A DNA stretch of 64,000 bases, from the NCBI GenBank assembly GCA_961205875.1, contig OY540817.1, positions 9,955,001-10,019,000 of the forward strand, in the 5' to 3' direction. The stretch comes from Sialis fuliginosa. Its lineage: Eukaryota; Arthropoda; Insecta; Megaloptera; Sialidae. The notes under the pieces were generated by a model. It did no database searches and was not told the origin of the DNA. It saw only the letters and a program-made list of their open reading frames with translations. Every line of letters starts with the position of its first letter. Positions within the stretch are counted from its first letter, which is position 1. Below are positions 13,571 to 26,099 of the stretch, piece after piece. Both the position numbers and the translations under genes were made by a program.

Positions 13571-14041
13571 ATGTAATTTTAAATATGGTAATTTTTTTAA
13601 TTATTGCATAAAATGATCATCTAAACTGACTATTTAATTTATATTATAAAAATACTTATTATTTATGTATATAATAGTAATAATATACTCGTAAAAAATA
13701 ATTATGATATCAAAATATTACCAAAAAATCTCTACTTTTATAAGTTGTTTTTAAATTGAAATTTAATTCAATTTTTATAGAGTTATATATAAATAATATA
13801 TAATATATAATATAATCCTATAGGATTTTAAAGCAAGCCAAAAAATATTTTATTGTAATTGTAAACGTGCATTATATAGAATTAAAAAATTGTTTGCACT
13901 AAATTATTTGGAAGCATCTAGTTTCAACATCGAATTTTCAATTTTATTCAATTTTTTTTCCTTATATGGTAAAGCAAAAAAATAACGGTTTTTGCTTAAT
14001 ATCTAATAGTTCTGTATAACACAGATAGTTTACAAAAAACC

Positions 14042-14330
14042 CACTTTCATTTACTACCAATCTACAAAGTTGCGGCGTATGCTTCGGATCTACGTCTCTT
14101 TAGCAGCATAAATCTAAAGAGTGTTTTAACATAATATAATGCAAGTTATTACTCCACTAACAGATTTTAGACTAAATTAACAAAAATTTCACTCTCATTT
14201 AATACCAATCCCCGAAGTTACGGCGTATGCTTCAGAGTTACGTCTCTTTATCAGCATAAATCTGTATGTAATTTAACATAATATAATTAAAGTCTTATTA
14301 CTCCACTAACAGATTTTAGACTAAATTATC
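14042..14330. repeat. Tandem duplication, two units of about 148 bp
   Basis: Unit 1 starts at 14042 and unit 2 at 14190. Both run through CATTTAxTACCAATC, GGCGTATGCTTC, TACGTCTCTTTA and CATAAATCT to CACTAACAGATTTTAGACTA. They differ by scattered substitutions, so the duplication is not recent. No coding potential. Confidence 0.75.
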
Positions 14331-16305
14331 TAACCACCATATTTCTAAACATTATTTCTCTAACGTATTCTTGTGAATCCTACCCATTCCCTAAGGGCCA
14401 GTTTCACCTCCACCAACAAGCATTCAATAGACACACCACCACTTATTTACTTATTTGCAGATTACACATATTGGCAGCATCTCCGGAAGCCAAATGCCGA
14501 CACACACAATAGATTCGTTCGGCCATTTTTTCCACTAATACGTCCATAATCACGCATCTAATTGTCGGCGCCTTTACAAACAGGCTTACTTATATGTGCA
14601 CATTGATCGGAGCTATCTATGAAAATATTTATACAGTGTACGGCCGCCATTTTCTAGCTTTAATGCACTACCAGTCGGTATTCTTTATGGATAGTAGTTT
14701 TATTGTATTTCTTATTTAGAAGGTGTACCAGACAATAGGTGGATCAATAGAATGTACTGTATTTTATAAAAGGCGTATACAATATCGGGCTATGCTATTT
14801 TGTAGGTTATGTTAAATAATTGTCGGTGCTTTTGAGTTTTTAAAAGAAATGTATCTCTTTTATACATAATGTTTTGATACATTTGGGCATTGTGTAATAA
14901 CAAAACGCCTCCTTTGTAAATAGTGTTGAAAATACTAATTATTTCAGGTCTAGTAGATAGTAGATAGATACATCTATTTTATTTAAAATTTTGGTAGATA
15001 AATACCTAAATAATGGCATTTCTTGTCACCTTATATAAATTATTATAAACAACAGAAGATTTTGTTAATATTAAAAATTAGTTTTATTTTAATTTTGAAT
15101 TTTGTTACCACACAAACAAAAATGACTTGTTATTGTCATATTCAATTTAAAAAAAAAGCAACATGTATATTAATTTTGCGCCAAAAAAACATGAATTTAA
15201 TTTGAATAATTTTAAATAATTTTTGACATATTAACGTTTACAAATTCCATGAGAAAATCCCTCTCTGCTAGAATTTATCTTGCTAAAATATACGTGACGT
15301 AAAACAGGCAATTATTATATTACATATAAACAGTACCTACACGCATATAATATTTAATTAATAAAAAATTATTTCTATACACATGGGCGTCCGTAGATAA
15401 TTTTCCTTGTAAAAAATTAATTACATCATTTAATTGTTTTAAATATAATATTTATGTATTTATCATAATTGTCAACCATATTCACGAAAAAAATTAAATA
15501 CATTTAGTGAACTATATACGCTACAAAGATTAATAAGACTCGACTTAAACCCAGATATTTAAAATAAAAAAATACAGTAGTATATACATAATATATTAAC
15601 ATCATTGTTCAAAAGTTTAAATATGACTGAACTGATTTACAAATTAGATAAACTTTCAAAATGGCGAATAAAATTTTACTGTTTTCAAACTTAATCCTGT
15701 AATGTTGATTACCTTATTTGAAGAAGCACTCAGGTGGACGTAACGTGCTAATCAAATAAAAATCATTTTGAATAATTTCCCCCGTTACATAACCGGATCC
15801 CACGACCCCTGCCGTTGCAACTGGGGCATCTTTACGTACAAATCTCAAATGCAAATATTTTGATATGTACTTCACAATTAGTCTCTACTGCGTGTAAAGA
15901 TACATGGTAATTGTCGTATTGATGATTTAGAATAGAGTAGAACTGCACATTTGTAAATAATAAAAGTTCAGCTATAAAAAAATATTCATATCAATTTTTT
16001 TTTTCAAAATTCATAACAACTAAATTCGTAAAACATATTTAGATAACATTTTGCAATTTTTGTAATAAGTTTCAAATAAAACAACTTATTTTAAAAATGA
16101 ACTAATACCTATTTTTAAATAAAAGAAATATTCCATTATGTAAAAGAAATCAAATAATAATATTCTATGGATAACAATAAGCGAATATGGCAGCTCTTAT
16201 TTTTCTGGATATTCTCTTTTTAAAAGAATTTTATTTTATCAATTGGTCACCACTTATCTGGAATTTTCACGTTTTTCTATAGGGTTCAATTATACCCAGA
16301 CCAAA

Positions 16306-16482
16306 CAGTGGTGCTTTATGAAGTTGGGAGGAAGGCTAGGAAAAAAATAATTTTGGGCACCATTATGAGGAATTAATTTTCTAATAAATAAATAAAACAT
16401 AATCACCATCTGTTCAGAAACCTCTCACTTGACTGCCCCCTTTCCTCCATTAACTCGAGGCCCTCTGTGTTATGCGCCACTG
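16306..16482. mobile_element. Small hAT-like MITE (177 bp)
   Basis: Starts CAGTGGTGC; the reverse complement of its end reads CAGTGGCGC, the common hAT terminus. Flanking 8-mers AGACCAAA and AGGTTAAA match at only 5 of 8 positions, so this is a decayed target duplication at best. No ORF. Confidence 0.5.
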
Positions 16483-16799
16483 AGGTTAAAAAATATCATC
16501 TGTTTTTTGCTAAATATTGTCAATTCAATACAATATTTATTTTATAGAGAACTTTAATATCAAAATTGTAAAATTAAAAATGCAAGTTTGTTCTATTCAG
16601 AGAGGATCTATGGATCAAAATTTAATGAGCTAGGTTTAATTTGTAATATACAATGTCCGTACATAGCAAACCTTCTTTATGGTGTTCCTAACCAATCGAT
16701 TCTACAACCACAATAATTTCATATTACAACATACAAAATTGTTTTCATACATGGTCCAAGCCAGTTAGTAAAGTAAGCATTATTATACTGTAGGCCTCT

Positions 16800-17165
16800 T
16801 TACTAATAACTTGTCAGCTGGGTTCGGTTAGCGGGATGGGTCTGAACGGGAAAGGGGGGTACGCATCACACAACACAGGAAGGGGCGAACAGGGGGGTAA
16901 CGGGAACTAACAGCGCCAAAGCAAATTATTCACACTTAAATGAATCTATTTCAATATCGGAACAAAGGAGGGGTCTCTCTCTCTACCGACAACATATACG
17001 CTGCCGGCTTACGCGTATACACACACACATATACACACATGACGCGCGTGGTTTTGGCAGCATCTGATACATACACATACTCGTATCGGAGTCGGTGGTG
17101 GCGGCGTGGAAGTTATGGCATGGGGTCTGGTGTACCCCAGTGTGGGATATGTCTAGTACCTTTAA
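16800..17165. promoter_or_regulatory. GC-rich island, candidate Pax6 cis-element
   Basis: About 365 bases that are far richer in G and C than the flanks, with runs such as GGGATGGGTCTGAACGGG and GGTGGTGGCGGCGTGGAAG and an embedded degenerate (CA)n. The short ORFs on both strands match no domain I know. In a long exon-poor stretch next to a developmental regulator, an enhancer or alternative first exon is a reasonable inference only. Confidence 0.25.
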
Positions 17166-17931
17166 ATGAAACAATGTTTATATGTGGGATATATTAATAA
17201 AAATATCAATAACTATGTCAAAATTAGCCTAAACCCCCGAACCTAGTTACTGGAAATTTTGATACGTTTATCTGCAATTGTTTATACTGCCGTGCTTAGG
17301 AAAAGAGCAGTAATGTGTAAAAAATAAAAAAAGAAGAAAACTGAACCCGAAGTTTTGGATTTTTTAAACTCAAATGACTTCATTATAAGTCATTTAAATG
17401 TAATTTTAGTTTACAATTCATCAACATGCTAAATTAAGTGACTTACTATCTTTTATTTCTGGAAATTTAAAAGCAGTAAGATGTGCTTTACTGCCCTAAT
17501 TTGTACTATGTAAAACATAAGTACTGTTTTTTTCCACTGTTTTAATTATTTAAATAGTTTTTTTGTCAGAGGTAAAACGCAGTAATGGAGAGTTCAGTTC
17601 AGTGTATTTTATTGAGATCAAAATAAAAGTTAGTATACATATATAATCTTTGTCTAATCAGTATCTAATTACAAAATCTGAAATAGTAATTAACATTTAT
17701 TGATCTTTGTTGAACATAACGAAAAATTAATTTTTATGACACTTAATAATGATTGAAGAATAATTACAATGAAAAAAATAAAAAATAAAACAATTTACTG
17801 TATTATTTATTTGAAGTACATAATTTTTGAAAACTGTCTTTTCGAAATTATAAGAACTTGGAATGATTGTGAATATTGTACGTACAGTGGGTAAAAGCAG
17901 TATAGTATAAAAAGTTATATGATTTTATGTT

Positions 17932-17965
17932 GAAAAATGATTTAACTGCAGTTAAATCATTTTTC
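17932..17965. repeat. Perfect 34-bp palindrome
   Basis: Two 17-base arms with no spacer, centred on CTGCAG at about 17946-17951. It is directly followed, with no intervening base, by a second perfect palindrome. As DNA it could extrude a cruciform; as RNA it folds without a loop. Confidence 0.95.
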
Positions 17966-18033
17966 ATCAAATTAGTTACTTCTTTGGAATATAAAAGCAT
18001 GCTTTTATATTCCAAAGAAGTAACTAATTTGAT
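17966..18033. repeat. Perfect 68-bp palindrome
   Basis: Two 34-base arms meeting at GCATGC (about 17998-18003) with no mismatch and no spacer. It abuts the 34-bp palindrome. No copies of the arm sequence were noticed elsewhere in the window, which argues against an ordinary MITE. Confidence 0.95.
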
Positions 18034-18099
18034 ATACCTATTCCATAAACTTAAAAAATTAATAATCAATTATTAAAATAACATTCTTAATGATTTATG

Positions 18100-18222
18100 T
18101 AAAAAATCGTCTGAAAAACTTAGTATCAAACTAAAATGCAGTTAAAGAAGTTTACTGCATTTTACCTATGCACGGTATTATAGGTGCAGTACATGTAAAT
18201 TTCAGACGAAGTATTTTTTTAT
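18100..18222. repeat. Short inverted-repeat element next to the palindromes
   Basis: AAAAAATCGTCTGAAA near 18101 is mirrored by TTTCAGACG near 18201. Inside is a nested hairpin, TGCAGTTAAAG...TTTACTGCA, at about 18137-18159. It may be a tiny MITE or part of one structured locus with the palindromes. Confidence 0.5.
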
Positions 18223-18559
18223 TAAAAATAAAAATACACGTGTTTAGGGGTAAAAAATGGTTCCCGATTAACAGTATATATGTAATTAAATTTTATATTA
18301 TTATAAGTATAATTTAATGTAATAATAAGTATATAAATGTTCATAAAAATTATTAACAACGCATATTGTTAAGAGTAAAGAACGTGAAAATATATTGATT
18401 ATATTTTATAATAAAATGGGGACAAAAAATGCATAGGTATATTTTCCATAAAAATATAACAATACATTTTAAATATATCAAGATAACATCTTTACCCGAA
18501 CAAAGCACATCATATCTAATATTCTCCCATCACATGCACCATTTTACAAATATAACAAA

Positions 18560-18920
18560 AAACTCCATCTTTGATTACGTCCGAGCCCTCGAAGGTTCAA
18601 TAAAAAACAATATCCTTAGGTAGCTCCGTGGTCCTAACCAAATAACCATCTCGGCAACCCCCGAGTGCCGCCTTTCTCTCCACCCCTCCCCCCCATTTCT
18701 ACCAAATATTCCCTGTACGACCCCGCGAGACATGTGCGTGGTTAAGGTTTTTTTTGGCTCGCACACGCGGCGCAAAATGCCATTTTTCAATTGACCCATT
18801 CGAGCGAAAACACAGATTGTAGGTCGTAATTGAAAAAGGTGGTCGATGCATATACGCAACAGTGTCTGTGCGTCAGTCTGTACGCTCGTGACAGCTGTTA
18901 CGGGAAACGAAAACTCGCAT
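18560..18920. promoter_or_regulatory. GC-rich island, candidate Pax6 cis-element
   Basis: GC-rich block including TCAATTGACCCATTC and GTCGTAATTGAAAAAGG (two TAATTG/CAATTG-type homeodomain cores) and a pyrimidine-rich CCACCCCTCCCCCCC tract. A 133-codon minus-strand ORF spans it but has no recognisable domain and a composition expected of non-coding GC-rich DNA. Confidence 0.25.
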
Positions 18921-19376
18921 GCTTTTACATCGTCCAGATTTATCTTATTTTTTTGACATTTAAGACTATTATTCAAATAACTTTTTATATGCCATCACTG
19001 CAATGTTCCTTTTACATTAGCCCTTATTTAAAATTATATATGTATATTATGTATATTTTTGTTAGTCATTCTAAATAAAATAAAATTGCATTGCTTTAAA
19101 ATATAGAAAAATATTAACTGCTTAAATTTCCCCGCAGGCACGTTATCTAATGGGCATTTTTTTAGTGTATTGGCCCAACGCATAACTTTTTGTAGGTGAT
19201 TTTCTTGAATTTTATTTTCTATAGTTCGAGGTTATTGTTGGTATATTATATTGTAAATATTGGATTTTTATTTTCCAATATATATTCAGTTATTGTTTTA
19301 TTTAATCATCTTCCTTCTGAATTATTTTATCTAAAATTGTTCTCTATCTTTTCCAAAAAGATACTGCGAGGAGGGG

Positions 19377-19775
19377 AAGCTGATCTCTTCAATATTTTGC
19401 TATCGTCAAGAAATCGTAAAAATAAGTTATATAAATTTTGCAAGCTTCGACGGGCCGTGATAAATTTTTTTTATCAAATCTAATGAACGACTTTTGTAAA
19501 TCATACTTATTTCTTCAATTTGCTTTTTTTGTATTACTTTTGGACCATTTTTGATTGAGATATGAAGAAAAAACTTTCAGGATTCCAAATCTACCTTTTT
19601 ACGATTATTTCCGACTAGAAATTTTAATAACTCGATCAAAAATAGTCGTCAGCGTTACAAAAAAATCTAAACAATTGCTCAAACAATTATCAGGCTCTCA
19701 AAATAGATTTAAATTTTCTTTTTTTGCAATTTTTTGACGATAGCAGAACATTTTCCAAGCTTCTTTAATGTAAAT
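19377..19775. mobile_element. Fold-back element with imperfect inverted ends
   Basis: GAAGCTGATCTCTTCAATAT and TTTGCTATCGTCAAGAAATC near 19377-19416 are matched in inverted orientation by TTTTTTGACGATAGCAGAAC and the following CATTTTCCAAGCTTC near 19731-19764. The interior is AT-rich and non-coding. Confidence 0.5.
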
Positions 19776-20879
19776 TCGTTTTCAGCACCCAAAAATACGT
19801 AAAAAAAATTAATTTGTTTATAGAGAGTACAAAAATTTTTTATGAGCCTGTCATTAATATTAAATAATTTAAATTTTAAAACCGCAGGATAGAAGAAATC
19901 CTTGAAGAGACTACAGAACAATCGATGCATAAAATTAATTTATTATTATAAATTGACATGAAAAAAATAAAAATAAAAATTTAACTATTTAGTTCGCTTC
20001 CATTATTGACAAGAAAACCGCCATTTTCTTGACACGCATCTGTAAAAATGTAATATAAAAGTTAAAGAGAGTGGGGGATATGAATACAAAGAAGGGATGA
20101 TACCGATAGATAAGACGACTTAAGATGTATTGTGCCGAAGAAAGTGCATTTCCATTATTATGTCCCCTTCTCACACAGATATCAACGTTTGTAGGAATTT
20201 CGAAGACAGATCCGAGAACTTGATAACTTTTTTTTGTATTGTATAAGCTGCGGCATTCGATTTGGAAAAAAAATGTAAGCCGCACGTGAAGTCGTTTAAA
20301 ATTAATGCTATGATTTTGTTGGGATTATAAAATAAATACGTCTTAGAGATTATTCAATTTTTTAACTAACTTGCATTCTTATTTTTGGAATTAATTTTTA
20401 TTCGTTGTTTGTATTTATTTTACTAATTCCAAGGGTGCATTTTTATAAAATCAAAAGTACAGATTCCAAATTATATTGCTTATTAATCAAATTGGGGGAA
20501 AATAACATCAATTATATTGAATTTTACTATATTTTATTGATTTTAAAATTTGAATATATGGTCAAAATAAGTTGGTCTCTAAACAAAATTAATTTTGAAA
20601 TTGTTATTTTCTAAGATTTGTAGATATCTAATAGGTACATAAATTTTTAATTATATAGCACTCTGGATCAGTGAAATATCACTGATTTTTAGTGATTTTT
20701 AACTGGTTACAAAATTTTTATTATGTTGCAACACTTGCAAAAGAACTGTCAATGATTAATGATATTTACTGGCTCATTCATGGCATACTTTTACTGATAA
20801 ATTAGTGAAAATAAAAAACTTTTTCTACATTATTTACGCTATATAATATTAAGTACTAGAATTGTTAATAATTAAACCA

Positions 20880-21426
20880 AATAAGGTACTAGCAAAAGTT
20901 ATGGCTGCTATAAGAGCAAGGTTTACTGTTTTTGTGATTGACGGGCTTCTTTTTTATAATTCTCTTGAACTCATGTTACTAATAAAACAAGTAAATCTTT
21001 ATTTAAATCAATTTAATTACCAAAGTCCGCAAATATAGAAGTTTTTTAAATTAAAGCCTTGTATTTTGCTTATGTTTTTTCTCCGGTAATGGATAAAGTA
21101 AAACCAGTAATGAGCACGCAGTGATGGGCATTTGCTAATGATTAGAAAATGATAAGTACTATACGACATAAAAGATATAAAAGAAATAATCGTCAAATTT
21201 GAAACAACTATACTAATAATTAGTTTAATTGTTCGCCATTTTGACACCTATTGGCCGATTGTCATCAAATCACGCTGTAAGACAGTTAAATGTATATAGA
21301 TTAATATTCAGAAATGGTAGTAAGTAATCAAATATCAACAAATATTTCATATTCAGTACATTTTAATAAAATAATTAAAAAATAGCCATTACTGGGATCA
21401 TGTCCAAGACTGGTGCCATCACCTAG
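20880..21426. repeat. Dispersed repeat, about 545 bp, inverted partner at 38300-38848
   Basis: Read backwards it aligns nearly end to end with 38300-38848: shared blocks include ATGGCxGCTATAAGAxCAAG, CTCATGTTACTAATAAAAC, the AACCAGTAATGAGCA-type stretch and CAAGACTGGTGC. Scattered substitutions and short indels. No ORF of note; class unknown. Confidence 0.75.
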
Positions 21427-21639
21427 AAAACCTAAAATCTTATAAAATATTATTAATAAAAATATAGCTTCCTATAAAAATTAGTGATTACAAGGTCCTA
21501 CGTATTTATGTTACATATCTATACCCCCCAATTTTAATATTTAAGCTGGAAACATTGTGCTCCATAAGGTCCAAATAATAACAATAAACTAGTCGATTAA
21601 AATATCATATTTCCATGCAAACTGCTGAAATTGTATTTT

Positions 21640-21860
21640 ATCATAGGCGTTATTCATTTCATAACGTCTCGCATTAAAGGGGTTATAAAAATAAAGCGAC
21701 CTTTGCATAAAGCGCTGGTCAAAGAGGTATGATAATGAGGGGCGAGGGGAATGTGTCGTGGCCATTACGCCTGCTTGGGCGGCAAGGGGGGTTGGTAGCT
21801 GCAGATACGGGTGGTGACACATATTAGAATAAATTAATGCGCGTTGACGTGTTAACATAG
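21640..21860. promoter_or_regulatory. GC-rich island, candidate cis-element
   Basis: Isolated GC-richer block with GGGCGGCAAGGGGGG and GCTGCAGATACGGGTGG, ending near AAATTAATGCGCGTTGACG. No coding features. Function inferred only from composition and location. Confidence 0.2.
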
Positions 21861-22309
21861 AGTCTACCTTTCGTACATGGGCGTCTTGTGAATGGAATTA
21901 TGAGGGGGATTTTAAAAATAAATTACTTATTGATAATATAAGCGATTATTTTTAAGGAAACTTTAAAAAATATTCAAATTATATGGTTTTTAAATCAACA
22001 ATTATAATATATATATAAAAGGACACGAGTTAAAATTTAAGTTTAATTAAATTATATAATTATTTTTATTTTTAAATTCATCACACTTTGAAAGCTTATA
22101 TCTCTGGAACTAATAAACACCAAAATATAGCTTTTATAGTCCTATTTATAATAAAAAATTAATCCGTTCATTTCTCAACCCTTAATTACAGTAACATAAA
22201 TTTTTTTTACTGATGATTTTGTACACACAACCGATCTAATTAATCATAGACGCAGTTCTAAGTTTTAGACATGACTCTTGTTCACTCATTAAAAATATAA
22301 AATAGGCCC

Positions 22310-22575
22310 CCATGTACGCGTCCATGGCACATTAGTTCATACCCACCTCAAAAAGCACGCATAATTTAAATTCTCTGGTCTAACGTATCGTTTTACACGC
22401 AGCCAATGGTATGTGACGTTTGGCGCGGGGGGGCCAAAGGCGTGCCGTTTATTAAACACATCGGGGGTAGTTACTACAACCCCCAGGTAGTACATCTCCA
22501 TTGTCCTCTGCGGCCGCAGATAATAATGCGTGCCATCTGTAACTCGATCTCTCTTATGTAACGAATATTTGCACA
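22310..22575. promoter_or_regulatory. GC-rich island, candidate cis-element
   Basis: GC-rich block with GTTTGGCGCGGGGGGGCC and CCTCTGCGGCCGCAG. The latter looks like a splice acceptor but leads to no plausible exon. No recognised domain in any frame. Confidence 0.2.
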
Positions 22576-24202
22576 CATGTTACCGAATTATCGTTCTTAT
22601 TAAATAATATAATGCACTGTTCAATTAGGGTGAGTCCGTTATGTCCCAATAAAAACGCATGAAATTATTATCATTTATCTGGAGTTTTGTTATTCCACAC
22701 AAACTTTATATCTGATTTACAAAAGTAATTCATTAGATTTGGTCAAAAATATTATCATAGCCGATAGAGGCTCTCAAAATTGATATAATTTTTTTTTTAC
22801 TTAAGACCATCGAAAATTAAAGCTATATAGAATATATTATCACAAGCAGTTAGTATTTAATGTGCAAGTACTACACTGATTTCAATTTCAAAGTTGACTT
22901 CATTACAAACAATGGTCTGTCTGTGGAAAGAATGGCAATTATTTTGATTGCGAGAAAACAAGTTAAATGTGTCCATGAATGTTTTTTGCTACTTTTTCGT
23001 AACACATACTATCAAATAAAATAAATATGTTAATTTCCGCGTATTCTTTGTACTTTAGCACTAATAAGTATGTCGACCATTATTATTATATTATTAACAT
23101 TTAATTATGCATTTTGTGCTTGAATTATTATCAGTACTTGTAATCAATTCTCAAACTCCAAATTTTTACCTATAATACGATGATATAGTAATATTATCGG
23201 CTAAAATTTTAGATTTTTGGTCGTTTCCATAAATTTTCAATTTTTTTAAAGGATTGTTTGATACACGGACTATTTCCTACCTCTTCTTTAAAAAAATAGA
23301 CTTGTTACTTCATTTTCCTGCAAAAACTTTCTCTTGAAAATGGGATTTTGAAAAAAGCTAAGAATTGTTTCTAATATTTCACTTTTTGTCATTTTTACTG
23401 GGGAAAAATGTCTATACCCAATCTTTTAGGGCTTTTTTAATCAAATTTCCTTTAGTCCTATATTCAATAAACAAATAGGGGCTGATATATTTCACCCTGT
23501 GAAACAAATAAGACCACAAAAATTATAATACAAATAATTGCCATTTTTAACAATCAATATGTGTAAATATGAGTAATTGAACACAAAACTATATATTTTT
23601 TTAATAATCACCCAAATTTTTATTATAATAATTTTGCGACGCATAAGTAATAAAAAAACGAATTTTCATAACAATAAAGAATCATAGAACATAAGTAGTC
23701 CATTAAATCGATAGCTACATATTATTTAATTTCATATATTCAATATCGACTAACAATAAAATAAAAGAAAACTTGACTATGAATGGCTTGTAAAGAAAAC
23801 TAAAATCAATATAGAATTTGAATAAAAATCACTTGATTATAAACGGTTAAGAAATGACTTGCATGTATTAATACGCCCTATTTATTCTACCATATTTGTT
23901 TCAATTAACAACAACTATGTCGCTCATATTAACAACATAATGGCAACTATGAACAATGAAGTGGATTAATTAATTGAATGATGTAATTGTTACAAGATTA
24001 ATTATAATTTATACAGATTGAAGTTATGATATTTACAAGGAATTTTCTAAAAATATCACTCCAGTAAACAAGTGACATTTGCAGAAAAAATGTACAGTAA
24101 AAAATGGCTCTATTAAATACTGGTCGTTTAAGAAAATGGTCGTGTATTTAAATTTTTATTTTATTTTGAACATTTGTCGGTCTCAGGCTGGCCTTGTCCC
24201 GT

Positions 24203-24260
24203 TCTCGCTCCAGTCAAATATTCAGTTTTATTTGTTTATTTATATTTGATTGGAGCGAGA
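24203..24260 (+). ncRNA. Candidate pre-miRNA-like hairpin (58 nt)
   Basis: Arms 24203-24221 and 24242-24260 (TCTCGCTCCAGTCAAATAT and its partner) pair over all 19 positions on the plus strand if one G-U wobble is allowed, around a 20-base loop. The flanks (GGTC near 24178, GACC near 24281) can pair further. It is GC-richer than its surroundings. Could equally be a small transposon hairpin; no expression evidence. Confidence 0.3.
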
Positions 24261-26018
24261 CCGGCTCGATAGTCTGGATCGACCCGAAATAATACTTTAT
24301 TTACAGTGCTTCTGATATCTTATAATTTCCCAATATAATTGACTGTATTTCTTTCGATTTATCTCATTTTGAAATTTGATAACATAAAGCTACCTTCAAA
24401 AATTGAAATTTATCAAATAATGGCATGAAAATAACTTTAATTTTGAAAAAAAATTCCGCAGCTTCACCCACAAGTTCTTAAAAATCAAAACCTTTTCATT
24501 TTTATATATTTTATTTTTCTTGTCAATTTATAGCCTAATTTATTTCTAGCGTCTAAGGCTTTCTCACAGTAAAATTCCAATTAAAAATTAGATAGCTAAG
24601 TCGTTTTCGTCTTAACGGAACTAACAAAAATAAAAATATTTACCTTTTTTTTTTTAAAACCAACAAAATAGATTATATTGCCTATATATAAAACGACCTA
24701 TTTATAAGAAACAGGCAGAGGCCAGACAACCCCCTTATACAAAAATTCTTGTTAAATTAGGTTAAATTGGTGTTGATGATATGTTCCCCCTTACCTGAAA
24801 AATATTTCTGACTGTGGCACTGGACAGAGCATACAGCTTTATTTATTATAGTATTGATAATGCATGTTTATTGTATTAATTTTTAACCCTTCATATCGAT
24901 TTCATTAATACTCGATAATCACTTCAACAATTTATTGAAACAATCAAGTCAGTAAATGTATCACAAAATGGCAGCACGTGTTACATGAACTATTGTTATT
25001 AAAGTATAGGTATACATTTCAATTGATCTCTCAAAGGGGTTATTGTATTACATTTATATATGCCACATATGATTTTATACCCTTCAAAATATGAAATATT
25101 ATCCGAACGCTAAGCACCTTTTATCGACGCATGCGTACACTTCAATGAGCAAGTTTATGACAATACTAATTTGCTGTAGATATTTTAACGGCTGCCGCCC
25201 ATATTTCACGTTATTGAGTGGAAAGTACGACGCTTATTTAGATTATAGCTATCGTAAATATCTGCCTTTAGATTGGGGTTGTTTGTATGTTCTTTATTAG
25301 TTGCTGAATAATACATACTTATTGAGTCTTTATGTATGCATATGTCGTGAACAACGTTGGGTCTTTTAGTTATTTTATTTATATATTTATGTATTAGTCC
25401 TCGGTCCTGGCTTTAAATTTTGAAATAAAAAATACTCCTCTGAAAGTGGATTCATTTTGGCGTAACCTACAACTTTTTTATCTTCGAAAATTCTGAGAAT
25501 TGGGGCGTTTTTGATGTAACATGTCAGTTTAACGATAGTTATAGGAAATTTACGAATTACAAGATTTTATAATGCAAACGTCGGGAAATATATTGACCTA
25601 CAAAAATATTGGGGCATTTAGCGAGACCTACACCCTCAACATGCCAATTCATGGTGTTATGTAATTTATAAATAACCGGCTGATTATATTGATGTAATTA
25701 ATCCAACAATTTATATTAGTATAAAAAAAGTATAAATGTAAATATTTAATTTAAAATTATTACATTTCGTAATAAATGCCGGCGACACCGCGATGAATTT
25801 CTAATAAATAATAAAAATAAAGTCATATAAATTAATTGAGTAATATAAATAAATAGAGAATTAAAACATTTTTTCACCGATATGCAAATTATTTTAAAAC
25901 GCAACTTTCATTTGAAAAATGTAGTCTTTCATACGTTCTACGTCAAACTTTATCATCAGACGTTTTTATAGATAGACCTATACATGATATACTCCCTATA
26001 CATTCACACAAATAAAAA

Positions 26019-26040
26019 ACACACACACACACACGCACGC
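26019..26040. repeat. (CA)n microsatellite
   Basis: An uninterrupted AC run that degrades into ACGCACGC, directly left of a GC-rich island at 26100-26470. Confidence 0.85.
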
Positions 26041-26099
26041 ATTCACACAATTCATACTCAAAAGACGAATCCGCGGATGTCTTACAAACCAAAATACAA

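Noticed and set aside
18575..18976. 133-codon minus-strand ORF
   Set aside because: It lies in a GC-rich island where stop codons are rare. It has no domain, no splice context and a random-looking composition.
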